From positions 1,702,501 through 1,766,500 of the forward strand of contig JACKNY010000001.1 of the NCBI GenBank assembly GCA_024234615.1: 64,000 bases of DNA. Direction: 5' to 3'. This DNA comes from Pseudomonadales bacterium (lineage in GTDB: Bacteria > Pseudomonadota > Gammaproteobacteria > Pseudomonadales > IMCC2047). Shown here in pieces: positions 9,528 through 18,023 of this stretch. Position numbers and translations under genes: made by a program. The notes below the pieces were generated by a model that searched no databases, was not told the origin of the DNA, and saw nothing but the letters and a program-made list of their open reading frames with translations. The number at the start of each line of letters is the position of its first letter. Positions within the stretch are counted from its first letter, which is position 1.

Positions 9528-9710
9528 ATTTTTAGTAGCATTTAGCGTAGATCAATAGCCCAACAGGTCGCACTAGTGGCAATAGCCGCAGTAACCATGC
9601 CGTTTTTTCGGCCATCAGAATGATCTTGTCAGGAGAACGCACTAGCCAAACAAAAACGGAACAACTATTTCGGTACCACAACTGCCATCATGCTATAAAT
9701 AATCGGTTCA

Positions 9711-10889
9711 CTAAAATACATCCCCAGGCACGCATACCCAGCCCTCCATCAGAACCCGCGCACTACGGCTCATGACTACCTTGTTAACGCGCCAATCACC
9801 ATCGCTGTTACTGGCCTTCGCACCAACCGTCAACGTTCCTGAAGGATGGCCGAATGTCACTGATTCGCGGTCGCCGCCACCGGCGGCCAAATTTACGAGA
9901 GTGCCAGGTATGGCGGCGGCAGTCCCAATGGCAACGGCGGCGGTACCCATCATGGCGTGATGCAGCTTGCCCATCGACAGGGCACGGACATTGAGATCAA
10001 TATCCGTGACAGCAATCTGTTTACCGCTGGAAGCTGCATAGTCAATTGGTTTAGCAACAAATGCAATCTTCGGCGTGTGCTGGCGGTTGGCAGCTTCTTC
10101 GATATTTTTTATTAAGCCCATACGCACTGCCCCATACGCTCTGATGGTTTCAAACATAGCAAGGGCTTTGTCGTCACTGTTAATTGCATCCTGCAGCTCC
10201 GCCCCGGTATAGCCTATTTCCTCAGCATTTAAAAAGATGGTAGGAATGCCTGCATTGATCAGGGTCGCTTTGAAGGTATCGACCCCAGGAACGTCCAGAT
10301 CATCAACCAAGTTGCCAGTGGGAAACATGGCGCCCTCGCCGTCTGCCGGATCCATAAACTCAATTTGTATTTCTGCGGCGGGAAAGGTGACACCATCAAG
10401 CTCGAAGTCTCCGGTTTCCTGGACCATTCCCTCCGTTATTGGAACATGGGCGATGATGGTTTTATTGATGTTGGCTTGCCAGATGCGCACGATGGCAATA
10501 CCGTTTTTTGGAATCCGGCCCACATCAACTAGCCCGGTTTTGATAGCAAATGAGCCAACCGCTGCAGTTAGGTTGCCACAATTACCACTCCAGTCGATAA
10601 AGGGTTTATCGATGGCGACTTGACCGAACAAATAATCAATGTCGTGATCTGGTTGACTGCTTTTAGACAGAATAACCGTTTTACTCGTGCTCGATGTCGC
10701 GCCGCCCATGCCATCGGTTTGTTTTCCGTAAGGGTCTGGGCTGCCAATGACGCGTAGCAGTAATTTGTCACGAGCCTCTCCTGGCACCTGTGCTGCTTCT
10801 GGCAGGTCAGTCAAATTAAAGAATACGCCTTTGCTGGTGCCGCCACGCATGTAGGTGGCAGGAATTTTAATTTGTGGTTTGTGAGCCAT
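9711..10889 (-). CDS. prpF: 2-methylaconitate cis-trans isomerase PrpF
   Basis: The 392-residue protein is the last gene of the methylcitrate operon. PrpF isomerises the 2-methylaconitate made by AcnD so that ordinary aconitase can finish conversion to 2-methylisocitrate. The N-terminus reads MAHKPQIKIPATYMRGGTSK, which is nearly diagnostic. I start at the ATG at 10889 because homologues begin there and a GGAGAAGA stretch lies upstream; a TTG six codons earlier is less likely. It follows acnD after a 177-base gap in which I see no gene or terminator. The 183 bases downstream, to the end of recQ, contain no gene. Confidence 0.95.
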   Translation of the reverse strand: MAHKPQIKIPATYMRGGTSKGVFFNLTDLPEAAQVPGEARDKLLLRVIGSPDPYGKQTDGMGGATSSTSKTVILSKSSQPDHDIDYLFGQVAIDKPFIDWSGNCGNLTAAVGSFAIKTGLVDVGRIPKNGIAIVRIWQANINKTIIAHVPITEGMVQETGDFELDGVTFPAAEIQIEFMDPADGEGAMFPTGNLVDDLDVPGVDTFKATLINAGIPTIFLNAEEIGYTGAELQDAINSDDKALAMFETIRAYGAVRMGLIKNIEEAANRQHTPKIAFVAKPIDYAASSGKQIAVTDIDLNVRALSMGKLHHAMMGTAAVAIGTAAAIPGTLVNLAAGGGDRESVTFGHPSGTLTVGAKASNSDGDWRVNKVVMSRSARVLMEGWVCVPGDVF

Positions 10890-11066
10890 CTTGTTTATCT
10901 TCTCCAATAAGCTTCCTTAACATGGATCGGCACAGCCCCATTCTTTGAGGCACTTGGGTGCGCTGTCAGCACTGACGTCGGACCTATAAATTATCCCTCA
11001 CCGATCTTGTCTTCAAGTCATAACTATTAAGCCATTCTTTTCAAAGAGTTATTTCAACATGGCGGA

Positions 11067-13661
11067 TCATTTCGACGTAGAAGATGCCAAAAAATCTTGT
11101 GCGAAACGCTGTAGCACACCGCCAGCTTCATACACTGATAATTCTTCGGCAGTATCCAGTCGGCAGGTTACCGGCACTTCCACAGACTCCCCCTTTGCAC
11201 GATGGATTACCAGTGTTAGTTGGGCACGGGGCGCTAGTTCTCCAATCACATCATAGGTTTCGGTGCCGTCGATCATATAGGTCTTACGGTTCTTTCCTGG
11301 TTTGAATTCCAGCGGTAGCACACCCATACCAACCAAGTTAGTGCGGTGAATACGCTCAAAACCTTCGGCCACAATGGCTTCCACACCTGCCAAGCGAACT
11401 CCTTTGGCCGCCCAGTCACGGGAAGAACCCTGGCCGTAATCTGCACCGGCGATAATAATCAGCGGCTGCTTACGTTCCATATAGGTTTCAATGGCTTCCC
11501 ACATACGGCTAACCTTACCCTCCGGTTCAATACGCGTCAGCGAACCCTGCTTGATATGGCCGTTCTCTTGCACCATTTCATTCAATAGTTTCGGGTTAGC
11601 AAAGGTTGCCCGTTGCGCGGTGAGATGATCACCACGGTGAGTGGCGTAAGAGTTAAAATCCACTTCGGGTAAACCCATTTTAGCCAAGTACTCCCCCGCC
11701 GCGCTTGAGGCCAATATTGCATTAGATGGAGACAGGTGGTCAGTTGTAATATTGTCGCCCAGCACCGCCAACGGCCGCATGTCTTTCAGCGTACGGACTC
11801 CCGCCAACGCTCCTTCCCAGTAGGGAGGACGGCGAATGTATGTACTCTGCGAACGCCAATCATAGAGGGGGCTGACCTGGTCGCCTTTATCTGGCGAGGC
11901 TTCAAACATTGGAATATAGATTGCTCGAAACTGTTCTGGCTTAACGCTCGCTTCGACTATGGCATCAATCTCGTCATCGCTAGGCCAAATGTCCTTCAAT
12001 CTGATGGGATTACCCGCCTTATCGTAACCTAAAACATCTTTCTCGATATCGAAACGAATGGTACCTGCGATGGCATAGGCAACCACCAGCGGCGGTGATG
12101 CCAAAAAGGCCTGCTTGGCGTAAGGATGGATACGGCCATCGAAATTACGATTACCCGACAGCACTGCCGTGGCGTAGAGGTCGCGGTCAATCACTTCCTG
12201 CTGAATTTCAGGGTCAAGTGCACCACTCATACCATTGCAGGTAGTACAGGCAAAGCCCACGATCCCAAAGCCCAATTGCTTCAACTCAGACAACAGCTCA
12301 GCTTCTTCCAAATAAAGTTGAACGACCTTGGAACCCGGTGCGAGAGAAGTCTTTACCCAGGGTTTACGGCTTAACCCTAATGCATTAGCTTTGCGCGCCA
12401 ACAGCCCTGCGGCGATAACATTACGTGGATTACTGGTGTTAGTACAGCTGGTAATCGCTGCAATGATAACCGCGCCATCAGGCATCAGACCCGCTTCATT
12501 TTCCACTGTACCAGAGATACCTTGAGCAGCCAGCTCTGCAGTGGCGACCCGTCGGTGCGGGTTGGATGGGCCCGCAATATTGCGCCCCACTGAAGATAGA
12601 TCAAACTTCAGCACACGTTCGTATTCGGTACTTTTCAGGCTGTCAGCCCACAAGCCGGCTTCCTTTGCATAGGCTTCTACCAGCTTCACCTGTTCCACAT
12701 CACGCCCGGTCAGTTTGAGGTAGTCGATAGTCTTATCATCGATATAGAACATTCCTGCCGAAGCGCCAAATTCTGGTGTCATATTGGAGATAGTCGCACG
12801 ATCTCCGAGAGTTAAAGCTGCTGCGCCTTCACCAAAAAATTCAAGATAAGACGAGACCACTTTCTCGTTTCGCAGAAATTCGGTAATCGCCAGCACGATA
12901 TCGGTAGCGGTAATGCCCGGCTGACGTTTGCCAGTTAATTCGACGCCAATGATATCCGGCAAACGCATGTAAGAAGCGCGACCGAGCATCACATTTTCCG
13001 CTTCCAGACCACCAACACCGATAGCGATCACACCGAGCGCATCAACATGTGGGGTATGGCTGTCGGTACCGACCAAGGTATCAGGAAAGGCTACACCATC
13101 TTGCACCTGAATCACTGGCGACATCTTTTCGAGATTAATCTGGTGCATAATGCCGTTACCAGGTTGAATCACATCGACATTTTTAAACGCTTTCTTGGTC
13201 CAGTTAATAAAATGAAAGCGGTCTTCATTACGCCGATCTTCTATTGCCCGGTTCTTGTCAAACGCATCTTTATCGAAACCGGCGTGCTCAACAGCCAAAG
13301 AGTGATCAACAATTAATTGCGTGGGTACGACCGGATTCACCTGCGCCGGATCTCCCCCTTTCTCGGCAATGGCATCGCGTAAGCCAGCAAGATCAACCAA
13401 CGCAGTTTGACCGAGAATATCGTGACAGACGACCCGCGCCGGATACCAAGGGAAGTCCAGTTCCTGTTTACGCTCGATGATCTGCTTGAGCGAATCAGTC
13501 AGGGTCGCCGGATCGCAACGGCGTACCAGATTTTCGGCTAATACGCGTGAAGTATAGGGTAGCTTGTCATAGGCGCCCGGCTGAATCGCGTCGACTGCCG
13601 AACGGGTGTCGAAATAATCCAGGTCGAACCCCGGTAAAGATTTGCGGTATTCAGTGTTCAT
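11067..13661 (-). CDS. acnD: Fe/S-dependent 2-methylisocitrate dehydratase AcnD
   Basis: The 864-residue aconitase-family enzyme dehydrates 2-methylcitrate to 2-methylaconitate in propionyl-CoA breakdown. The [4Fe-4S] cysteine ligands lie in AAITSCTNTSNP and GFACTTCNGMSG. The C-terminal swivel domain includes IIAGADYGQGSSRDWAAKG. Its position between prpC and prpF marks it as AcnD rather than housekeeping AcnA: the acnD-prpF pair replaces the PrpD dehydratase in many gammaproteobacteria. The ATG at 13661 lies 41 bases after the prpC stop. Confidence 0.95.
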   Translation of the reverse strand: MNTEYRKSLPGFDLDYFDTRSAVDAIQPGAYDKLPYTSRVLAENLVRRCDPATLTDSLKQIIERKQELDFPWYPARVVCHDILGQTALVDLAGLRDAIAEKGGDPAQVNPVVPTQLIVDHSLAVEHAGFDKDAFDKNRAIEDRRNEDRFHFINWTKKAFKNVDVIQPGNGIMHQINLEKMSPVIQVQDGVAFPDTLVGTDSHTPHVDALGVIAIGVGGLEAENVMLGRASYMRLPDIIGVELTGKRQPGITATDIVLAITEFLRNEKVVSSYLEFFGEGAAALTLGDRATISNMTPEFGASAGMFYIDDKTIDYLKLTGRDVEQVKLVEAYAKEAGLWADSLKSTEYERVLKFDLSSVGRNIAGPSNPHRRVATAELAAQGISGTVENEAGLMPDGAVIIAAITSCTNTSNPRNVIAAGLLARKANALGLSRKPWVKTSLAPGSKVVQLYLEEAELLSELKQLGFGIVGFACTTCNGMSGALDPEIQQEVIDRDLYATAVLSGNRNFDGRIHPYAKQAFLASPPLVVAYAIAGTIRFDIEKDVLGYDKAGNPIRLKDIWPSDDEIDAIVEASVKPEQFRAIYIPMFEASPDKGDQVSPLYDWRSQSTYIRRPPYWEGALAGVRTLKDMRPLAVLGDNITTDHLSPSNAILASSAAGEYLAKMGLPEVDFNSYATHRGDHLTAQRATFANPKLLNEMVQENGHIKQGSLTRIEPEGKVSRMWEAIETYMERKQPLIIIAGADYGQGSSRDWAAKGVRLAGVEAIVAEGFERIHRTNLVGMGVLPLEFKPGKNRKTYMIDGTETYDVIGELAPRAQLTLVIHRAKGESVEVPVTCRLDTAEELSVYEAGGVLQRFAQDFLASSTSK

Positions 13662-13702
13662 TACTCAGTTCATCCACCAGCTATTATCAAGGCTTAAAAT
13701 GC

Positions 13703-14830
13703 TTAGTTACGTTCAGACATGGGTAGCCATTGGTTATGCTCTGGCCCAACGTAATCGGCGCTTGGCCGGATGATTCGGTTATTAGAACGCTGTTCTTTGA
13801 CATGAGCGGTCCAGCCGGATACACGACTCATCACAAATATCGGGGTAAACAACTTGGTTGGAATGTCCATAAAGTGGTACGCGGAAGCGTGGAAAAAGTC
13901 GGCATTGCAGAACAGCTTTTTCTCGCGCCACATGACCTCTTCACAACGAACGGAAACCTCATAAAGCCGGGTATCGCCCACCTGCTTCGCTAGTTTTTCA
14001 GACCACTGTTTAATAATGGCATTGCGCGGATCAGACTCACGATACACCGCGTGCCCGAAGCCCATGATTTTATCTTTGCGCGCTAGCCTACCCATCACTT
14101 CACGTTCAGCATGATCGGGATCGGTATATTTTTCTATCATATCCATCGCCGCTTCATTGGCGCCTCCATGCAAGGGGCCGCGTAAGGTGCCAATTGCACC
14201 AGTGACGCAGGAGTGGATATCGGACAGGGTCGATGCACAAACTCTTGCCGTGAAAGTTGAGGCATTAAACTCATGCTCAGCATACAGAATCAGCGAACAA
14301 TGCATGACTTGTTCAAAGAGTTCATTAGGGGCCTTGCCGTGCAACATATGCAGAAAATGTGCGCCGATAGAGTCATCATCCGTTTCGGTTTCAATGCGCA
14401 CGCCATCATGGCTAAAGCGATACCAATAACAGATAATGCTAGGGAATACCGCCAACATGCGATCGATATGTTGATCCTGCTCAGAAAAATCCTGCTCAGT
14501 TTCCAGGTTACCCAGCATGGAGCAGCCTGTCCGCATCACATCCATCGGATGTGCGTCAGCAGGAATGACTTCCAAGACTGCCTTCAAGGCAAGCGGTAAT
14601 CCACGTAAACTTTTTAGTTTTGCGAGATAAGCGTCATACTCCTGCTGGTTTGGTAGTTTGCCATGCACCAGCAAATAGGCCACCTCTTCAAACTTGGCGT
14701 TAGATGCTAAATCGGAAATATCGTAACCACGATAGGTTAATCCAGTACCGCTTTTACCCACTGTACACAAAGCGGTTTCACCTGCTGATTGGCCACGCAA
14801 ACCTGCGCCGCCCAAAGGTTTATCTACCAT
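13703..14830 (-). CDS. prpC: 2-methylcitrate synthase PrpC
   Basis: The 375-residue citrate-synthase-family enzyme condenses propionyl-CoA with oxaloacetate to 2-methylcitrate. The family blocks GPLHGGANEAAMDMIEKY and KIMGFGHAVYRESDPRN hold the active-site histidines, and the N-terminal VDKPLGGAGLRGQSAGETA is typical of PrpC rather than GltA. Length matches the family. A strong GGAGG ribosome-binding site lies 7 bases before the ATG. It sits 25 bases downstream of prpB in the same operon. Confidence 0.95.
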   Translation of the reverse strand: MVDKPLGGAGLRGQSAGETALCTVGKSGTGLTYRGYDISDLASNAKFEEVAYLLVHGKLPNQQEYDAYLAKLKSLRGLPLALKAVLEVIPADAHPMDVMRTGCSMLGNLETEQDFSEQDQHIDRMLAVFPSIICYWYRFSHDGVRIETETDDDSIGAHFLHMLHGKAPNELFEQVMHCSLILYAEHEFNASTFTARVCASTLSDIHSCVTGAIGTLRGPLHGGANEAAMDMIEKYTDPDHAEREVMGRLARKDKIMGFGHAVYRESDPRNAIIKQWSEKLAKQVGDTRLYEVSVRCEEVMWREKKLFCNADFFHASAYHFMDIPTKLFTPIFVMSRVSGWTAHVKEQRSNNRIIRPSADYVGPEHNQWLPMSERN

Positions 14831-14855
14831 CTTCCACCTCCTTCAATTAATCATG

Positions 14856-15755
14856 TTACTTATTCTTACCCTGGCTGAAGAGCTGATCCAGCTTTTGCTC
14901 ATAATCGTGATAGTTAAGATAATCATATAGCTCCATGCGGGTTTGCATCAGATCAACCACTTCAGTCTGATCTCCAGCTTCAAGCAAGTGCTTGTAAACC
15001 GTTTCCGCCGCCTTATTCATTGCCCGTACTGCCGTCAACGGATAGAGCACCATATCAACTCCATGCATGGCAAGGTCCACCTTATTAAATAAAGGCGTCA
15101 CCCCAAACTCTGTCATATTAGCCAGTAAGGGTGCATTAATAGCCTCCTTAAAGGTTTGGTATTCCTCCAGCGTAGACATCGCCTCAGCAAACACACCGTC
15201 AGCGCCTGCCTCTATGCAAGCACATGCTCTATCAACGGCCGCCTGCAAACCTTCCGCTGCATAGGCATCCGTTCGTGCCAGTATAAAAAATTGATCATCG
15301 GTTTTGGCATCGACAGCAGCTTTAATCCGGTCAACCATTTCAGCCAGACTAACAATCTCTTTGTTCGGTCGATGCCCGCAGCGTTTCTGCGCAACCTGGT
15401 CTTCAATATGCACCGCCGCAACCCCGGCACGAATGGACTCTTTAATAGTACGTGCGATATTAAACGCACCGCCCCACCCAGTATCAATATCGATCATCAA
15501 AGGCGTATCCACTGCGGCGGTAATGCGGCGCGCATCCTCCAACACATCGTTCATGCTGGTCATACCCAAATCCGGTAAGCCATAGGAGGCATTAGCACAA
15601 GCACCACCAGAGATATAGACCGCCTGATGTCCAATTCTTTCCGCCATCATGGCAGTATAGGCATTAATGGTACCCACGATTTGTAATGGGGTTTCCCGCT
15701 TAAGGGCGCCACGAAAACGTGCGCCAGGCGATACTGATAGGGACTGTGTAGACAT
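14856..15755 (-). CDS. prpB: 2-methylisocitrate lyase PrpB
   Basis: The 299-residue protein cleaves 2-methylisocitrate to pyruvate and succinate, the last step of the methylcitrate cycle. It belongs to the isocitrate lyase/PEP mutase superfamily: the metal-binding DIDTGWGGAFN and the catalytic-loop KRCGHRPNKEIV with its cysteine are clear. Length is normal. An AGAGGAT ribosome-binding site precedes the ATG. The gene begins 27 bases after the GntR regulator stop, so the two are very probably cotranscribed. Confidence 0.95.
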   Translation of the reverse strand: MSTQSLSVSPGARFRGALKRETPLQIVGTINAYTAMMAERIGHQAVYISGGACANASYGLPDLGMTSMNDVLEDARRITAAVDTPLMIDIDTGWGGAFNIARTIKESIRAGVAAVHIEDQVAQKRCGHRPNKEIVSLAEMVDRIKAAVDAKTDDQFFILARTDAYAAEGLQAAVDRACACIEAGADGVFAEAMSTLEEYQTFKEAINAPLLANMTEFGVTPLFNKVDLAMHGVDMVLYPLTAVRAMNKAAETVYKHLLEAGDQTEVVDLMQTRMELYDYLNYHDYEQKLDQLFSQGKNK

Positions 15756-15782
15756 TACTATCCTCTCAAGACTTAATATTCC

Positions 15783-16472
15783 TCAACATTTATCGAGATA
15801 TTGTTTCTCAATATTTTCCCGCGCGGCACTGATGTGTTTGCGCATCAGCTGCTCGGACAATTCAGCATCACGGTGCTCAATAGCCGCGACAATGGCATGG
15901 TGTTCATCAAAAGCATGTTTTGGGCGAGGTGTATCAACGCTAAACTGATAACGATACATACGGATCAGATGATAAAGCTCATCACAGAGTAACTTGATAA
16001 GTTTATTGTTGTGACTGCCCTGAACAATGCAATAATGAAAATCTAAATCACCTTCTTTTTGATAGTAGGCGTGACCGTCCTGAAGATCCTCATTTTTTTC
16101 ATGCACAGACAACAGATACTTGAGTTTAAATATCTCTTCTTCAGTCATATTTTTAGCCGCAAGACGGCACGCCATACCTTCAAGAGCTTCACGCATATAG
16201 GAAATCTCAACCAGCTCCTTCAGCGTAAGTGAGACAACACGAGCACCCACATGCGCACGTCGCTCAACAAGTTTTTGCCCCTCTAGACGGCTAATCGCCT
16301 CGCGCAGCGGCGCTCGACTCACACCAAATTTACGGGCCAATTCCGGCTCGCTTATTTTACTGCCCGCAGACAGCTCTCCTCTAATAATGGCCGTTTGCAA
16401 CTCGATAAAAAGACTGTCAGAAATAGTGCGAGTGGCTTCCAGTTTTTGAACTGATGAGATGTTTTGATGCAT
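15783..16472 (-). CDS. GntR family (FadR/FCD) regulator of the methylcitrate operon
   Basis: The 229-residue regulator has an N-terminal winged helix (LARKFGVSRAPLREAISRLE, about 50-70) and a C-terminal FCD ligand-binding domain whose metal-site histidines appear in DLDFHYCIVQGSHN and ARENIE-flanking helices. It is the first gene of the prp operon, as in Pseudomonas, so it very likely represses it until a methylcitrate-cycle intermediate is sensed. I start at the ATG at 16472; a frame extension to a TTG at 16517 would place coding sequence inside the promoter and operators. Two TGTCGACA palindromes upstream are its likely binding sites. Confidence 0.9.
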   Translation of the reverse strand: MHQNISSVQKLEATRTISDSLFIELQTAIIRGELSAGSKISEPELARKFGVSRAPLREAISRLEGQKLVERRAHVGARVVSLTLKELVEISYMREALEGMACRLAAKNMTEEEIFKLKYLLSVHEKNEDLQDGHAYYQKEGDLDFHYCIVQGSHNNKLIKLLCDELYHLIRMYRYQFSVDTPRPKHAFDEHHAIVAAIEHRDAELSEQLMRKHISAARENIEKQYLDKC

Positions 16473-16486
16473 TTTAACACCCGGCG

Positions 16487-16500
16487 AATTGTCGACAATT
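16487..16500. promoter_or_regulatory. Operator 1: AATTGTCGACAATT palindrome
   Basis: This is a perfect 14-base palindrome, AATTGTCGACAATT, 14 bases upstream of the GntR start codon and downstream of the predicted transcription start. Its TGT-CG-ACA core is the kind of site bound by FCD-type GntR dimers. The second copy is centred 19 bases away, about two helical turns, so two dimers could bind the same face. Function is inferred. Confidence 0.65.
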
Positions 16501-16506
16501 GATAAT

Positions 16507-16518
16507 ATTGTCGACAAT
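16507..16518. promoter_or_regulatory. Operator 2: ATTGTCGACAAT palindrome overlapping the -10 box
   Basis: This is a perfect 12-base palindrome, ATTGTCGACAAT, whose upstream end overlaps the predicted -10 hexamer (16517-16522). A repressor bound here would block RNA polymerase. It repeats the core of operator 1. Confidence 0.65.
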
Positions 16519-16545
16519 TTTAGTCAGAACGCCTTTAGGAGTCAA
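16517..16545 (-). promoter_or_regulatory. Sigma70-like promoter of the gntR-prpBC-acnD-prpF operon
   Basis: On the minus strand the sequence reads TTGACT (16545-16540), a 17-base spacer, then TAAAAT (16522-16517). Both hexamers are close to consensus with ideal spacing. Transcription would start near 16509, inside the operator pair, and run through all five genes. Confidence 0.65.
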
Positions 16546-16587
16546 CCGCTAATTTAGAACAAAGAAATGTTTGAATGCTATTGGAGT

Positions 16588-16812
16588 CTATTCGTTGTTC
16601 GAGACGATAGCCGCCACAGCTGCGTAGGTGGCAACCGAATAGGGAACTAGGTAAGTAAGCATTATCTTAATGAAAATCAACCCGCCAAGTTGTCCGTTAA
16701 TGAGCACATCAACATGGTTGATCAGTACCAAAATTGTACCGACCACGACGGATATCTTAAGAGATCGCACTACGATTTGTTTTTGCAGCGCCAGGAAAAG
16801 CCAAGTTTTCAT
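16588..16812 (-). CDS. nrtS: NrtS family small membrane protein (nitrate/nitrite transporter-like)
   Basis: The 74-residue protein reads MKTWLFLALQKQIVVRSLKI and then two hydrophobic helices, with INHVDVLINGQL between them and IMLTYLVPYSVATYAAV in the second. This pattern matches NrtS, a small two-helix protein reported to take part in nitrate/nitrite transport. I start at the ATG at 16812 where homologues begin; a frame extension to a TTG ten codons upstream has no ribosome-binding site. No nitrate-assimilation genes are nearby in the window, so its role here is unproven. Confidence 0.75.
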   Translation of the reverse strand: MKTWLFLALQKQIVVRSLKISVVVGTILVLINHVDVLINGQLGGLIFIKIMLTYLVPYSVATYAAVAAIVSNNE

Positions 16813-16902
16813 ACTCGAATTATGCCTGTTGCAACAGGGCAAATCTATCCGAAAGAAGAAAGCTAGCAGCTAGTTTTTAATGTTATTACTAGACGTTGGT
16901 GG

Positions 16903-17325
16903 CTATACCCTGACTGCCAGTACATCACAATGTGCTCCATGCAAAACGGCATTTGCAGTGGATCCCAGTAACAAAGACACACCATGACGGCCATGACTTC
17001 CAACGACGATAAGATCTACGCCATTTTGCTCGGCAAAAACATGTATCTCTTTTTGAGCGACACCATCTAAGACATGCTGATGAGCAGCATCTATGGCATA
17101 TTGATTCCCCAGTTCCATAAGCTTTTTCTCGGCAAATTCTTTCGTATGATTTTGAATACTGGCGTAATCGATAGTGGGAATTGGTCCGTAGATTTGAATT
17201 GGCTCAATAACATGAATCAAGCTCAAGGTTGCCTCATTGCCCGCAAGCTCAATGGCTTTACTCACTATTTTTTTGTTCGGTTCGTCCAAATCGACGGCAA
17301 TAAGAATATTTTTATACGCTGGCAT
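16903..17325 (-). CDS. Universal stress protein, UspA family
   Basis: The 140-residue single-domain Usp begins KNILIAVDLDEPNKK and ends with GSHGRHGVSLLLGSTANAVL, the Gx2Gx9GS ATP-binding loop. It therefore probably belongs to the nucleotide-binding UspFG-like branch. Such cytoplasmic proteins accumulate under stress, and their exact activity is rarely known. AGGAGAG before the ATG is a good ribosome-binding site. It stands alone between nrtS and the tandem WYFLTRES genes, all on the minus strand. Confidence 0.9.
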   Translation of the reverse strand: MPAYKNILIAVDLDEPNKKIVSKAIELAGNEATLSLIHVIEPIQIYGPIPTIDYASIQNHTKEFAEKKLMELGNQYAIDAAHQHVLDGVAQKEIHVFAEQNGVDLIVVGSHGRHGVSLLLGSTANAVLHGAHCDVLAVRV

Positions 17326-17420
17326 AGGGCTCTCCTAAATCTAGATACTCCTGCACCATACGCCCAATTAAATCCGAGCGTGTTGATGTGTGTCAACGAC
17401 AAGCTAGGCAGCAATTCCTC

Positions 17421-17669
17421 CTAGCCCGCGTCAGCCAAATAGGCATAACAGCGGGAAATAAGCTCTTCGTCTGCTACCGCTGCAAATGCGACATAGTCCA
17501 GCGCAGCCTTGGCAGCTTCCCGCTTGCTTAAGTAAGGACCAAGTGGTGTGCAGCTTTCCCTGGTCAAAAAATACCAGTCGCCATTTAAACACATAATCCT
17601 ATTGGTTCTCACGCAATTGGACGGCAAATAGCTTTCTCGTTTTCTCATAGCCTTAAGAGCTTCTAACAT
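17421..17669 (-). CDS. Small WYFLTRES-motif protein, copy A (DUF6316-like)
   Basis: This is an 82-residue soluble protein with no signal peptide. Its core is LPSNCVRTNRIMCLNGDWYF followed by LTRESCTPLGPYLSKREA. I recall this arrangement from DUF6316, a proteobacterial family of unknown function, but the name is from memory. It aligns without gaps to copy B at 18024-18272, with 51 of 82 residues identical by my count. Conserved features are three cysteines (C19, C27, C74), the WYFLTRES block and the C-terminal RCY. I start at the ATG at 17669, which matches copy B and has GGGTGG upstream; a TTG two codons earlier also exists. Confidence 0.75.
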   Translation of the reverse strand: MLEALKAMRKRESYLPSNCVRTNRIMCLNGDWYFLTRESCTPLGPYLSKREAAKAALDYVAFAAVADEELISRCYAYLADAG

Positions 17670-17827
17670 ACTCAACCACCCGCAAAATGGCGCCTATTTA
17701 AATATTGATGAAATCAAACTTTTATCTCTTTAATATAATCTAGCAAGAAGTGTACCCAATATTATTTATATAAAATACAATAGGTTACGTAATATATTTA
17801 TTCTATATCTACGCTCTTGTAAAAATT

Positions 17828-17890
17828 ATGGACGCCCAAGACCAGCGCAAATTGTTCGAGCCTTGCGGCTATAGAAACGAAAAAGGCTAA
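17828..17890 (+). other. 20-codon micro-ORF ending inside a terminator hairpin
   Basis: The ATG at 17828 opens a frame reading MDAQDQRKLFEPCGYRNEKG, whose TAA lies in the 5' arm of the hairpin at 17880-17909. There is no ribosome-binding site and no clear promoter, only AT-rich DNA. It could be a chance frame, the tail of a lost gene, or part of a small RNA of about 100 bases. The rest of 17670-18023 (354 bases) is AT-rich and otherwise empty, apart from a 10-codon frame at 17945-17977 that has a GGGGGT upstream. Confidence 0.2.
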
Positions 17891-17909
17891 CCTAATGGCT
17901 AGCCTTTTT
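17880..17909. terminator. Bidirectional hairpin terminator
   Basis: AAAAAGGCTA (17880-17889) and TAGCCTTTTT (17900-17909) form a perfect 10-base-pair stem with a 10-base loop, with an A tract on the 5' side and a U tract on the 3' side. It reads the same way on both strands. On the minus strand it lies 115 bases after the stop of copy B (18024), which it probably terminates. Confidence 0.7.
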
Positions 17910-18023
17910 GTTATAGACATAAAGCAAATCAACTGGGGGTAACAATGAGAGCCTGTCGTGTTTTACCTATTAGTTAGTTGGATTGCTGTTTAGAATCTTC
18001 TTATTAAAACCTAGCAACCTTCA

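Noticed and set aside
9528..9710. Open frame of about 50 codons on the minus strand between prpF and recQ
   Set aside because: No ATG or ribosome-binding site near its beginning and no recognisable sequence; most likely chance.
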